A DNA stretch of 64,000 nucleotides, from positions 5,686,763 to 5,750,762 of the forward strand of contig JAPTYO010000007.1 of the NCBI GenBank assembly GCA_036873135.1. The letters are read 5' to 3'. The notes under the pieces are model-generated. The model saw only the letters and a program-made list of their open reading frames with translations. It was not told the origin of the DNA and made no database searches. The position numbers and the translations under genes were made by a program. Origin of the DNA: Clarkia xantiana subsp. parviflora. Taxonomy: Eukaryota; Streptophyta; Magnoliopsida; Myrtales; Onagraceae. Below are positions 45,982 to 57,453 of the stretch, in pieces; position 1 is the first letter of the stretch; every line of letters starts with the position of its first letter.

Positions 45982-46610
45982 GAGCACTTCCAATGGCAAA
46001 AGACACTATGAAGGACATTTACCGCCACGTCATCGCCATGTCATTAAAGAAAGAGAATAATGGAATTTGGCCAAAGTATTCACAATGTGCAAAAGTCATT
46101 GGACACATTAGATAAGCCATTTTGGATTTATATGATTTTTATATGATATAAATAAATAAAATATATTTACTTATAATTTTTTTAATTAACTAATTATACT
46201 ATCATACTATTCAAGTAATTATCTATGAAATATTAAAAAAAAAAATACATGATTTAAATCATTAATAATATTATAAAATAGAAAATTTTATTGCATTAAA
46301 TTTTATACTAAATAATAAAGTTACGTAATTAATTACTCAAAGTAGACTTCAACGTAAAGAGGCCACTAGGTATATAATATATAACAATTTAATATTACAA
46401 ATGTTACCATCATTTTTGTAAGTTATTTTTTATTGTTATTAAAAATAAATAAATTAATTTTTTATCTTGGAAACACAAATGTCTTAGGACAACTTAGAGG
46501 AAAGAGAAAATATTTATATAAGGACAATTAGTGGTAAGATATAAAATGTCATTCACTCTCTCTTCCACATAGGCAAAATGTCCTAACATATTTGCCCATT
46601 GAAAGTGCTC
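45982..46610. mobile_element. PIF/Harbinger-like MITE next to the snoRNA promoter
   Basis: Termini GAGCACTTCCAATGGCAAA ... TTTGCCCATTGAAAGTGCTC with TTA duplicated on both sides (45979-45981, 46611-46613). AT-rich 629-bp interior, no ORF. It lies immediately upstream of the snoRNA cluster promoter. Confidence 0.85.
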
Positions 46611-46679
46611 TTAGGTGGTCTGATTATGTTGGGTTATATAGCAAAAAATAGACACCGTCACTTTTCGATTAGATTACTT

Positions 46680-47015
46680 TATTTTAAAGGTGTTATGTAT
46701 AATATTACGTACACTTTAAATAATATTTAAAAAATTAAAATATAAATATAAATAAATAATATTTATTCTCTAATAATGTTATTTAATAAATTCTAAATAT
46801 ATTTTAATATTAAATTATTTTTATAATTACCAATAAGCTATTAGTATTAACTATGAATGAAATGAATTAATTTTTTTTTAAAAAAAAATTATTTAATGAT
46901 GTGACAACATATTGTATTCCTTAAATTTAAGGAATACGTTATGTAAAAATAAATTAGTCTCACTTTTAAGAAATAATATGTAAAACGATTGTAATACATT
47001 TTATATATTTATATA
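46680..47015. mobile_element. Diverged MITE relic of the 13.9/19.3-kb family, inverted
   Basis: Read in reverse it shares with 19275-19683, in order, an ACGATT..TACATA start, GGAATACGTTATGTAAAAAT-like and TTAAATTTAAGGAAT words, an ATTAATTCATT region, CCAATAA and a TACGTACACTTTAA word. Termini are eroded. Confidence 0.6.
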
Positions 47016-47718
47016 TAAAAAGAAAAAAAAAACATATTAAACTCATATTTAAATAGTACTATATAATAACATAATATACCATCGTGAATAGTATTAGTGA
47101 ATTGTTGAACTGATCCAGTTTGATTAATTGCTAATTTGGTTCAATTTATATTTAATCATCCTAAACTAAACTGCACCTTTTAAATATAAAAAAAATTGGT
47201 TTGTTTATTAAACGGTTTAATTGAACCGATTATAACTGATTCGCTAAACCGATTTTTATGCCCGCCTCTATTAGTTACGGAAAATAATATAAATTATGAC
47301 GGTAAAGTCTATAGTTGATCTTTGGTCCAAAAAAAAAGAGTCTATAGTTGATCAAAAGCTACACATATTGACATATACCCATTGTGTCAAATGAAATATT
47401 ATGAACTCTCAGAACAATAGTTATGTGGGAAAAATGTGGAGCTTGATCGGTGTTATAATGTATCCGATGGATGAAATATATAAACAAGTGAGATCGGACA
47501 TGAAGTCAGATTTTTTTTTTTTTTTAGAGTTGGTAAAAATTAAACTATAAATAAATAATTAAAAAAATCAAATGGAGCAAATATAATATTTTAAAGAGTT
47601 ATATTAAGAATAATTATAATTTTTAGGGTCAAAAGTACACATCGTCAAAAGTTGAGAGAGGCGATTATCCAATTTCTTCCTCATGTGGCCTCGTCCATGA
47701 GTGAGACTCCAAACACGT
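47016..47718. other. AT-rich spacer 3' of the RING gene
   Basis: Contains a LINE-tail stub at 47306-47353 and probably the 3' UTR of the RING gene close to 47719. Nothing else recognised. Confidence 0.5.
47306..47353 (+). mobile_element. Extremely truncated LINE-tail insertion with 15-bp target duplication
   Basis: AGTCTATAGTTGATC at 47306-47320 and 47339-47353 brackets TTTGGTCCAAAAAAAAAG (47321-47338). It resembles the TTTGGCC(A)n LINE end with one changed base. Confidence 0.72.
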
Positions 47719-48699
47719 TCAGTTTCCATCGGTCGGGTTCGACGACCTACCGACTACTGATCCCGACGTCGACGAACTTGACGTTGTGTTCCCGAATAAA
47801 CCACTAATAAGCCACGGTATCGAAAACCTTCTCCGATTCCAAACCCTTCCTTCTCCCTCTCCATTATTCGCGCCCCGATTCCCCACATTACCTGAACCCG
47901 CATTCACATTCCCACCCATATCGACCTTCGGCTCGTCAACAGGCAGCTGAAAGCGGCAAACCGGGCATGTGCTATGTAGCTCGAGCCACGGCAAAATGCA
48001 CTTTTCGTGGAACCTATGCTTGCAAGGCGTCTCCTTCGCATCTTTCCCGACCTCAAACTCGTCCAGGCAAACCGAGCATTGCGAAGCTTCCTTAATCTCA
48101 ACCGTCGGCAATGCCTCAATCGCCTCTTTCCGGGTCGGGTTAGTTCCGTGTCGGTTCGGATCGGTCTCCGCCAAGTGTTGCAGGACCAAATCCAAACCGC
48201 GCCCCATGAAATAATTCCCGAGAAAGTCCACGAGGCTCGTGCTGACGGCCGGTCCACGGAGAATGATGGTTCGGTTGAACGGTTCGATCGCTAATCCGCG
48301 GTTCGTGTCTCTTTCGTCTGAGTCGATTCCCCCGTTAGTAAGTCCGGCTCGAACACCCTCCAGAAGCTGCAAAATTGTGGCAGCCCGGTCCTGACCCGAC
48401 TCTTGCCCGTTGCCACGGCCGATATCGTCACCATTAACGCGGTTGAGTTCATCGGAGTCAAATGTTGACTGCCTCGTCCTTCTCGTATTGTTCATCACAC
48501 CGAGCAAAATCGGGGCCCACACCGAGAGGACTCGGTCGGTCCCGGCATCCATCTCGGCACGGGTTTCGTGATCGTTAGCCATTTCTTCGACAAACCCGTT
48601 GTGGCAATAGGGACATTCTAGGTTAACTTCGGTTGCTAGATACACCATCCTCGAGCACACGTGGCACCAATGTCGCGTCGGCGCAACTACATTATCCAT
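47719..48699 (-). CDS. RING-H2 E3 ubiquitin ligase with N-terminal zinc ribbon
   Basis: Probable E3 ligase that brings E2-ubiquitin to substrates. Single coding exon, 326 aa. An N-terminal C-x2-C...C-x2-C zinc ribbon (C12, C15, C29, C32; HWCHVCSRMVY, ECPYCHNGF) is followed by a disordered stretch and a C3H2C3 RING-H2 finger at 208-248. Its ligands are C208, C211, C226, H228, H231, C234, C245 and C248 (CSVCLDEF, PCKHRFHEKCILPWL, STCPVCR). The tail is rich in G, N and S. This layout matches the plant RING1/RDUF/SIRP group; members often act in stress responses, but the substrate cannot be inferred here. It is GC-richer than its surroundings, as a real coding exon should be. A leader intron probably lies at about 48720-48830. 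Confidence 0.94.
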   Translation of the reverse strand: MDNVVAPTRHWCHVCSRMVYLATEVNLECPYCHNGFVEEMANDHETRAEMDAGTDRVLSVWAPILLGVMNNTRRTRQSTFDSDELNRVNGDDIGRGNGQESGQDRAATILQLLEGVRAGLTNGGIDSDERDTNRGLAIEPFNRTIILRGPAVSTSLVDFLGNYFMGRGLDLVLQHLAETDPNRHGTNPTRKEAIEALPTVEIKEASQCSVCLDEFEVGKDAKETPCKHRFHEKCILPWLELHSTCPVCRFQLPVDEPKVDMGGNVNAGSGNVGNRGANNGEGEGRVWNRRRFSIPWLISGLFGNTTSSSSTSGSVVGRSSNPTDGN

Positions 48700-49032
48700 T
48701 TCTGTTTTGAATTAAATTCCGATTCTCTTCTTCACCGGAAACAGTTGTCTGAAATGAACAAAAAAAAGGTGATCAATCAAAGAACAGAAAAGTTGATGAA
48801 AATGAAAAGATTTTAATCAAACCTGAATTCCAGTGGTGAAGAAGAAGCTGCAAGGAAGAGATGCGGGATTTTGTTGAAAACGGATCTGCGTGATAAATAA
48901 AGCTTTTAGAAGATTTGCAAATTTGGGTGCTAAATTTAAGGAATCAATGGGTGTTGCTTGTTGATGCTTTTGGCTCCATCGCCAATATCCAATGGTTCTA
49001 TCTATAAACGACAACCTAACTAATTTAGATAA
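48700..49032. other. Leader and promoter of the RING gene
   Basis: Minus-strand leader with a likely intron (acceptor-like TTTTTTTGTTCATTTCAG just above 48745) and then the promoter. The MULE insertion at 49033 lies about 330 bp upstream of the start codon. Confidence 0.4.
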
Positions 49033-49378
49033 GGGTTAAGAATCTATGAAAGGTCTGAACTATCACCCATGTTAACGGGAGAGGTCTGAAATTTAAAAAG
49101 TTAATAACAGAGGTCTGAAATTTCAATTTTGTTGATTTGAGGTTTTCCGTCCATTTTTAGGGTTAAATTTAACAGAATTGTGTGAAATGACATTTTTGCC
49201 TCTTTAATATTTTGTTTTATTTAATATCTTATTTAAGGAAATGTGAAACGACAATTTTACCCCTAAAGTCAAATTAAAACCACCCAACTCCGGCCACCAC
49301 CACCCGACTCCGGCCACCACCACCTCGGCTCCGGCGACCTCGGCTCCGGCGACCCGACTCCGGCCACCACCTCGGCAA

Positions 49379-49620
49379 AAAAGCTCCGATCGGGGTCAAA
49401 AAGCTCCGATCGGGGCCAAAAAGCTCCGATCGGGGCCAAAAAAGCTCCGATCGGAGCCAAAAAAGCTCCGATCGGAGCTTTTATGGCCCCGATCGGAGTC
49501 CAATCGGGGCCGGTGGCTCCGATCGGAGCTTTTTTGGCCCCGATCGGAGTCCAATCGGGGCCGGTGGCTCCGATCGGAGCCCAATCGGGGCCGTGGCTCC
49601 GATTTTGGCCCAATCGGAGC
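49379..49620. repeat. CTCCGATCGG repeat array with inverted halves
   Basis: Units AAAGCTCCGATCGGGGCCAA recur at ~19-20-bp spacing on the left. Units of CCCCGATCGGAGTCCAATCG and GGTGGCTCCGATCGGAGC recur on the right, so the array can fold on itself. Confidence 0.85.
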
Positions 49621-49624
49621 CTTG

Positions 49625-49705
49625 GTGGTGGTCGCCGGAGTACGGTGGTGGTCGCCGGAGTACGGTGGTGGTCGCCGGAGTACGATTGGTGGTCGCCGGA
49701 GTACC
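49625..49705 (+). repeat. GGTGGTGGTCGCCGGAGTAC tandem repeat
   Basis: Four consecutive ~20-bp units (the last varied), seen directly inside the Mutator-like element. Confidence 0.9.
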
Positions 49706-49979
49706 GTGGTGGCTTCAAGGGCATTTTGGTCTTTTCACTCCATGCATGTGAGGGGCACACTTGATAGAAGGGCATTTTTGGAATTTTATTTAATTTCCGG
49801 TCACATGCCAAGCATGTGACCAACTTCCGTTAGTTTTAACGGAAAAAACTAACGGAGACCGCTGTTATCAACAAAACTGAAATTTCAGACCTCTGTTATT
49901 AACTTTTTAAATTTCAGACCTCTCCCGTTAACATGGGTGATAGTTCAGACCTTTCATAGGTTCTTAACCCTTTAGATAA

Positions 49980-51935
49980 CTTTACTAGTTGATATATAAG
50001 TAAGAATTGGAATGAGATGGCTTAGTCTTTAATAAGTGGCGGATTCGGATTTGAATAATGGAGGATATTATTATTCAAAAAATTTGATTTATGGTATTTT
50101 TAGCTAAAATATAAAAATACCATCACCTCAATTATGTTATATTAGAGTAGATTATATGTTTTATTAATAAGCAAAATAAATAGTAAGAAAAAAAAAAACT
50201 AATGTTGTAATAATCATAATTCAAATCTTTCTACGGTACTAGAATGATAAATCGATACGAAACATTCCTATGATCTATGATTGGCTTAAGATCTGGATCA
50301 CTAATTACTATTTTATTTGAATATTTATTTAAAAATCTATTTTGTTCTGTTTGAATGGTTATTTTGTTTCTCAATTATATATTATTTTTTTATATACATT
50401 TAATATAAGATCTGTTATACATTTATAGGCATATTTTTATTCATCATCGTCAGACGATTCACGTTTATGGACATCCATGAGATCGTATTAGTAAATGAAT
50501 TATATACTATTATTCATTTATTTTTACTATTAATTTTCAATATCCATAAATCAGAAATATATTATATATATATTGATCTAATAGTATAATTTTTTATAAA
50601 AATTTATCATAAACATAATATATTTCTTTCATATAATATAATAAGTAAATTATATAGAAACATATTTGTATTAAAATAATATAATATTTTTTTCATTTTT
50701 AATAATTTGAATTTTATACTATTTCAAATTTTAGAATTGACGGTTGTTCAACATGGTAAAAATAAATATTAGATCTGGAAATTCTGAAATTGATTCGAAG
50801 TTAAAAAATAGTAATTTTTGTTTGTGTCATTATTATTTTACTTAATATTAAAATTACTGATTACGGCTCATGTACTTGTCTGAATTAGCGTAATAAATAT
50901 ATATACAATCAAGTAGATAATCAAAACAATCGAATAAAACATGTTAAAAAATAGGCACCGACATGAACAGTAATGTGGTAGTTCCTACCAGGAGGCACTC
51001 TGCGACTTCTCTCTCAACTCGATAATGGTAAAACATTAATATTTGTAATCCTAGTCACTAGTTGCGTCCAATGACAAAAACTGGAATTAAGAACTCCCAT
51101 TTTAGAACAAGACAATATTATTGGAAAAGCAAGTTTCTATTTAATTATTACTAGTAGATTGTAGTATGTCTACAATAATAAATTTATAGTATGGAACTGG
51201 GAACTAGGAACTAGGCACTACCATTGATAGTACTCGAGGTCGCTCTTCTCCTCCCGGGACCCAGATTTTCGGTCACTTTCCTGAATTCAATATCTGGGTG
51301 TGTCTATCGTGGAAGTTACGCGGTTAGGTATACGGTGCGTAAACTAAATTAACCATCCGTTATATGTGAATTAAGTTCAATAATCTGGTAGTTTGGGTGA
51401 AAAATTCAAAGTATAAACGGATATTTTCGATCTATTTTGAGATGGATGCAAAAGATTTCATTCACCTAATTATAGAGGAGTTTAATAAAAATATATCTCT
51501 AATGCCTTTGATTTTGGATTGTAAGAAACTTTTTCAATCGTTAGTAAGATTTAAAATTAGACACATCTTCGAGAAGGAAACAAAGTGGCGGATTAACTAA
51601 CAAAATTCGCGGTGAAGATAGATTGTCCTTTAATTGTCAATTCGGTTCTCCCTAGTAATTTAAGATAGCTTATAATGTATGATGCTCTAAGCATATCCCA
51701 AGATATGGATATTGTAAACTAGACTTCTGTTTGTTGTTATTGTGTTCCTTTATTTTAAAAAAAAAAAAAACCTATATTTTCACCATATTGATATATTAAT
51801 TTGTCAATGGAAATCTGGACTTTTTTTTGTCATAATACAAAATGACATTTTTAACTGTTAATAATCATTTCGAATTCGATCATCAATATCCTCAAAACGA
51901 CAAATGTGAATATACAATCAGATCGTTAGATCTCT
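49980..51935. other. AT-rich intergenic region with a LINE remnant
   Basis: Mostly featureless AT-rich DNA to about 51300. A plus-strand remnant of a LINE RNase H end follows: a 67-codon frame at 51397-51600 with a DCKKLF..RFKIRHIFEKE pattern typical of that domain, then a poly(A) run at about 51757-51770. Confidence 0.5.
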
Positions 51936-53684
51936 TTAGATGGTGTAAGGTGGCGGCTTGGGCGCCCCGACAACGGCGCCACACAACGGTGTATTATCTG
52001 GCATGTTGTACTCGTCCCTCAGCGACCGCTCCGGCGAAGTCACGCTGACGTACATCTGCTGACCCAAATACCTCCTCTCCGCCATCTCCGACCTCAAGTT
52101 CCACATCCCGGCGTTATCAAATGTCAGCATCACGGCGGCCCACGATTTCGGGAACACCTGGACGGTGTGTCTGCTCACCGCATCAAGGAGGTTATACCCC
52201 TTCCTCTTCTCCGGCGACCACCTCCCCGGCTCCACTGCCACCGCGAAGAATGAGTACCCGTCGAGATTCCACGATTGGATGCTCTTCTCGTGGTTCTCGA
52301 AAATGATCTCGATGAAGTCACGGAATGTGGCGTTGACAACGTTGGGTTGCACATTGGCGGTCTTCTCCACCTCCTCGGTGGGCCCGTCGGAGATGGTGTT
52401 GTATTTGAAGACCTTGTCGGAGATCTGGAAGTACTCGGCGAGCTTCAATGGAGTCTCGGGGTCGGTGTGGGAGACACCGTTAATGGCGTACCGTAGCTTT
52501 CCGTCAACTTTATTGGCGGAGTTCACAATCTTGATGGTTCGGGTGATGTTGATCTGGCCGTAATGGTACGAGCCCTGCGGGTTGGGCCTGGCGGCACTCG
52601 CGGTCAAGTTCCACCTAAATGTCCTAAACTGGTTCAGGGACCAGGCCCAGCCCTCGGGTTGCTTAGGCAGTTCGGGCTCAACGGGCCCATTTCCGTTCTC
52701 GTACCGGATAATACCCGTGGCGGTCAAAACTTCTTTAGTGAACCGGGTCGAGGCAACCGCATAGTACTCCTTGGGCTCCTGGTCAGCTGTGACCAGGACC
52801 CCGAAGCATTGACCCACATGGACATCGAGCGACTCGTAGGTGTTCTGCACAGTGTGGGACCCTTCCATCTCGACGAGCTTCATGGTGTGGCCCTGGATTC
52901 TGAAGTTCAACGAGTTCTTCAACCCGACATTGCAAATCCTATACTTATAGGTCTTTCCGGGCTTCATTGTAAACAAGTTGTTGCTATTGCCGGTCTTTCC
53001 GTTAATCAAGACGCCTTCGGGTCGGGCCATGGATCGACCACTGTCCAATATGTTCTTAAGCTCCTTATGGGTCTTTGTGTACCAATCCCCGATAAGAACC
53101 GTGTAGTCATCCTCAGGGTCAGCGTAAGGGACCGGGATCAGTAGCCTACTATTAACCCTCAGCCCACCGAACCCACCCGCAGCCCGCTGGAGCCCTAATG
53201 TAGGGTAGTAGAAGTAGCTTCCGATCTGATCCTTAACCTGTACCGAAAAGTTATAAGATACTTCCAGAACATTCCTAATAAGTCAAACTATTCCATTATA
53301 ATATTTTTTTATAATATCGTATTTGTAAGAAATTTTCAATATGCTGACCTGAAACCGATATGTGAAATTAGTTCCCGGGAGGATGGGGCAGTTAGTCCCG
53401 GGAAGACCGTCCATCCAAGAGTTCTTGCGTTGCTGGATCCCGCTCCAGGTGAAGAGCAACGACTCGTCGAGGTTGTTAAAGACATTGATGACAACGTTGT
53501 TGTTGGTGGTGGAGTTGATGTTGGGGCCAGGAAACTCGCCATTGATGAGGATGCCCTGTTGGGGGACACCTAAAGGGGAGATGGTGCCGTAGGTGACGTT
53601 CCATGTGAAGAACAAATACGGGTCCTCGGCATGGACAGCGACCAAGAGGCAGACGAAGGTCAGCAGTTTAAGGTTTGATGTCAT
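51936..53684 (-). CDS. SKS: SKU5-similar (SKS) multicopper-oxidase-like secreted protein
   Basis: Secreted or apoplastic cupredoxin-fold protein of the plant SKU5/pollen-specific NTP303-Bp10 group, related to ascorbate oxidase. Two exons on the minus strand: 53349-53684 and 51936-53237, giving 545 aa. A signal peptide ends near AVHAED (about 19-20). Three cupredoxin domains are recognisable (about 22-145, 155-300 and 370-510). The copper ligands are lost: FTWSGIQQ (78-85) replaces the HWHG motif and GMWNLRSE replaces the HCHIE motif, as in SKS proteins, so oxidase activity is unlikely. Family roles are in directional cell growth and pollen tubes (established knowledge). Start chosen at 53684 because it gives the signal peptide. 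Confidence 0.95.
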
Positions 53685-54640
53685 CAGTAACTACCTGCTG
53701 CCCAACACACCACCACCGATGTTGTCCCTTTTTATTTTGAGGATGTTTTTATTGTAATGATTTAGTTTGATTATGGCTTTCAACTTATAGGGCTCCTCAG
53801 GGTTTAAGGACCGTTCGTTTTCTAGCTAGTTTCGAATTACTAATTATAGCATATTCTATCCGAAGAATAAGGGGATGTCGCAACTTACATAAAAGAATAT
53901 TATGTAACATTATCTGTACGTGTTACAACTTGCAACATATACAAATACAAAAATGTTAATATGTATTTCAAGTAATATCTCAATATAATTAGTAAAATCA
54001 GAATCATTGACTTGAATACCAGTTAAAAAATCTTACTACAATGAAAAATATATTATAATATTAATGATGTTAGTTTTCGGATGACTACTTTTAATTGTTC
54101 TATTTCAAAACTAAAGCTATATATATGGTATTTAGTATAAAAACAATATGATAAACTAAATAAATGACTCCTGGTTAATCGAGCACTTGATTTTAAAAAA
54201 ATTAAGATTTTTAACATTTATTTTATAACATTGAGTCACAAGATTTATTTAATTTATTTTTTTATTCATAAATAAATATCTATTTTTGTGTTATCTTCGA
54301 AGTCCAACTAATTATGTTATTGTACCATCATTATAGTCATGAGTTACTACTAACAAACTATCGCTCAATTTTTTATAGCTTAATTTTAAAATTTGTAAAA
54401 ACACTTAGTTAATTTTATAATATTGAAAAAAAATATGTAGCAACATTTTTTTAATGACGGAAGTAGTAATTAAAAATATTTTATAAACATATTATACATT
54501 TTGACATTAATTTTTTTTTTTTACAAAGACGTATGGTTGTTACATACTTTTCCACGTAATGTCAAAATAATATTACTGGGCTGAGGAAATACCACTCAAT
54601 GGGCCTACAGCCCATAAGTAAAAGAAATCTCTAAAGACGC
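53685..54640. other. Divergent intergenic region between SKS and U6
   Basis: Contains the SKS promoter on the minus strand and AT-rich DNA with nothing else recognised. The Pol III promoter of U6 starts at about 54653. Confidence 0.6.
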
Positions 54641-54652
54641 CAGTTAGTTTTT

Positions 54653-54696
54653 CTCCCACACCGCTCCCATGAAATAGTATGACAACGTTTATATTC
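54653..54696 (+). promoter_or_regulatory. Pol III-type U6 promoter: USE and TATA box
   Basis: CTCCCACACCG (54653-54663) matches the plant upstream sequence element RTCCCACATCG with one change. TTTATATTC (54688-54696) is the TATA box. The spacing of about 24 bp is the Pol III arrangement in plant snRNA genes; Pol II snRNA genes have about 33-34 bp. The U6 start lies 22 bp after the TATA. Confidence 0.88.
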
Positions 54697-54717
54697 AGCA
54701 TAGAAGCAGTATAGATC

Positions 54718-54737
54718 GTCCCTTCGGGGACATCCGA

Positions 54738-54769
<32 letters not shown>

Positions 54770-54820
54770 GGCCCCTGCGCAAGGATGACACGCATAAATC
54801 GAGAAATGGTCCAAATTTTT
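54718..54820 (+). ncRNA. U6: U6 spliceosomal snRNA gene
   Basis: Full-length U6, starting GTCCCTTCGGGGACATCCGA, with the invariant ACAGAGA box and AGC triad (ACAGAGAAGATTAGC) and the 3' end GAAATGGTCCAAATTTTTT. The T run at 54816-54821 is the Pol III terminator. No deviation from the canonical plant sequence was noticed. U6 forms the catalytic core of the spliceosome. With its USE and TATA intact this is a likely active locus, not one of the common U6 pseudogenes. Confidence 0.97.
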
Positions 54821-55030
54821 TCGACCTTTTTGCCCTTACCTGAAATGACGTTTCTGCCCTTTGCTCTTTCTCTGTACCATGGGCCTTGATAGCGGTCCAT
54901 GACTACGGTGGTCGGTGTGAAACGAAGACGGAGTGTTCAATTCAATGAATCTCTCGCCGAACAGTAGGTTTAGTAAAAATATTTGAAGTCCTAAACCAAC
55001 GGAAGAAACGAAGACGAAGGAGTGTTCATC

Positions 55031-57453
55031 ATGGTGAGATTAACTGCGGATTTGATCTGGAAGAGTCCTCACTTTTTCAATGCTGTTAAAGAGCGGGAGC
55101 TAGATCTTCGAGGTACCGTCTCTTCCTCTAAAACCCTAATTTCTCCAGCTTTTCAGCTGTCGTTATCTTCACCATTTTGTTAACAGTAGTTGCTTTTGAA
55201 ATTTTGTTAGAATCATGAATGTTTTCGGTATCTGTTTACAGGTAATAAGATTCCGGTGATTGAGAACTTGGGTGCCACTGAGGTTAGTTCATTTCTCCAG
55301 TTAAGCTATCGTTGCTGAGCTATTGCAAATTGTAACGCCTCACGCTGAACTTGAATTCTCATGAAATTTGATTTGAGCCCTAGCTTCATACCGATATTCA
55401 AATTGACAATTGCCTTGCTGGAGGAAATGGCGCCTTTAAGTTTGATGAATTGAGATTTCTATTGGAAGAAGGCAAGAATGGGTGGCATATACATCAATTA
55501 GCTCCAGATTATTGCAAACCTTGCACTGATGACTTGCTTCCTAGTTTTTTCAGCTTTCACAGTTTGAATTGGCTGTTTAAACTTGCACCCTCCTGCTTAC
55601 GATGGATTTGTCTTTAGGAGTTAATGCTTACTGATGCTTTACTTTGTTGACAGGACCAATTTGACACCATTGATTTGACTGACAATGAGATTGTCAAGCT
55701 GGAGAATTTCCCGTACCTGAATCGGTTGGGTACTTTGATTATAAATAACAATAGAATTACTCGTATCAACCCAAATCTTGGAGGTAATACATCATTTAGT
55801 CAGTTATCTGCTTGTTTAGATGAAAATATATCTTATATTGCCTTCTTCTTTATGAAACAGAGTTCCTGCCAAAGTTGCACACCTTGGTATTGACAAATAA
55901 CAGACTTGTCAACTTGGCGGAGATTGATCCTCTTGTATCACTGCCAAAGCTCCAATATCTTAGTCTATTGGATAACAATATCACCAAGAAACCAAATTAC
56001 AGATTGTATGTGATTCACAAGCTAAAATCACTGCGGGTGCTTGATTTTAAGAAAGTGAAGAACAAGGTGATGCATTCTATTCTCTTTATAATATCATGTT
56101 ATTTAGTTTCTAACATGTTTTTGTTGGATCTTTGCAAATCAGTAGCAATAGCATAGGCCAACATAGAAAAATATCTTCTTTAGTTAGTTATGTATTTGTA
56201 TATGAGTCTGGAACTGAAGCTGTCATGTGGTTGGGATAATATGCATGCTCATTCAGGACCATGTACACCTCTACCTAAGGCATCTTCGTAATAACAGTGA
56301 AAACTAGATAAAAGCCAGCTCTTGCTTATTGTAATTCTTGTTCTATTGCCTTGATTTTTGTTCAAATTGATGGAAATGGTTGATGGTACATGTTTGAACT
56401 TGACAAACATTATCCCATTATATATCTTAATATATATGAAATACCTCTCAAACAGCATGTCTGCATTTGTCTGGATTCAGGAGAGGCTGGAAGCTGCAAA
56501 CCTATTTTCATCTAAAGAAGTTGAGGAGGAGGCTAGAAGAGAATCTCCCAAAACTTTTACACCAGGAGAGATTCAAAAGGTTGCAGAGGAACAACCAGCA
56601 GCTCCTAAAGTCGTCGCTCCAACACCCGAGCAGATTATTGCCATCAAGGTTAGCATCTATCTACCATCCATTGTGATCACATCAGTCTCTTCCCATGCTC
56701 TTGATTTCTGGTATGCAGCTTGTTGGAAGTTAAATTATTAGTTGGTCAATTAAGAATCATTTTCTTGGTGATTTCCTAATCTCAACCTTGCTTCGCACCC
56801 AGGCTGCAATTGTAAATTCCCAGACTCTTGAAGAGGTTGCTCGGCTTGAAAAGGTCTGTCATTTGCTTTAGAAGATCTATATTTATTTTATCTGTTTTGT
56901 GGTTTTTGAGGTTATCACCAAATCTAAATCCTCCCCTTGTTTGGTACACATAGGCATTGAAATCTGGACAAATTCCAGCAGATTTGAAATTTTTTGACGA
57001 TAACAAGGTGGCCGAACCTGTAAAGGATGATAAAGATGAAGAAATGACTCCGGCTAATGAAACCAAGACAGACGGCGAACAGAAAAACAGTGAAGAGAAG
57101 AGCAACGAGGAGCCTGCCGCTATGGATCAGGTATTATTGGTAGTGTGACAGATGTGCTATACGCTTTGCTTCTACTCCCGTGCTTAGTCCACACAGTATT
57201 CATCTGAGTATCTGCATTGACTTATTTGAACCATGAATATTAGTTTGACAGATACTTACATGTGGATTGTCTCCATTTATTATATGGAGGTGATAATATA
57301 ATTAATATTGAATCTGTATGCGGTTTTCATATCGATTTGATATAGATTTGTACCTTTGGTACATCTAGCGAGTTGAGTTTGTGTTTCATACTCTTCTTCT
57401 GCTATTTTCGGTTCTGCAGCTGTTAATGAATGATCATTGTTTTTCAGGAATAG
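55031..57453 (+). CDS. U2A': U2 small nuclear ribonucleoprotein A' (U2A')
   Basis: Leucine-rich-repeat protein that binds U2 snRNA stem-loop IV together with U2B'' in the spliceosome. Eight exons: 55031-55112, 55242-55282, 55654-55783, 55861-56066, 56481-56648, 56803-56853, 56954-57130 and 57448-57453, giving 286 aa. The N-terminus MVRLTADLIWKSPHFFNAVK and LRR units (LDLRGNKIPVIENL, TIDLTDNEIVKLENFPYL, TLIINNNRITRINPNL, TLVLTNNRLVNL, YLSLLDNNITKKPNYRLY) with the LRR cap (RVLDFKKVK) are diagnostic. The acidic, lysine-rich tail from about 230 is longer than in Arabidopsis. The last exon encodes only E and the stop. It lies about 210 bp downstream of the U6 gene, same strand. Confidence 0.95.

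Larger units (their letters stand above)
49033..49970. mobile_element. Mutator-like element with ~100-bp inverted repeats and a GC-rich core
   Basis: The first ~100 bp (GGGTTAAGAATCTATGAAAG...) are repeated inverted at the other end with only about two mismatches. The 9-bp duplication TTTAGATAA flanks it (49024-49032, 49971-49979), the size made by Mutator transposases. The middle (49270-49720) is strongly GC-rich, with many copies of AGCTCCGATCGG in both orientations and a CGCCGGAGTACGGTGGTGGT tandem repeat. Long ORFs there (up to 184 codons) are by-products of the repeat. No transposase. Confidence 0.93.

Noticed and set aside
49269..49823. 184-codon ORF and overlapping ORFs on the other strand as genes
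   Set aside because: They run through the CTCCGATCGG and CGCCGGAGTAC repeats of a Mutator-like element in several frames at once. They are repeat by-products.
52121..53144. Plus-strand ORFs up to 193 codons opposite the SKS gene
   Set aside because: Antisense shadows of a GC-rich exon with no protein-like motifs.
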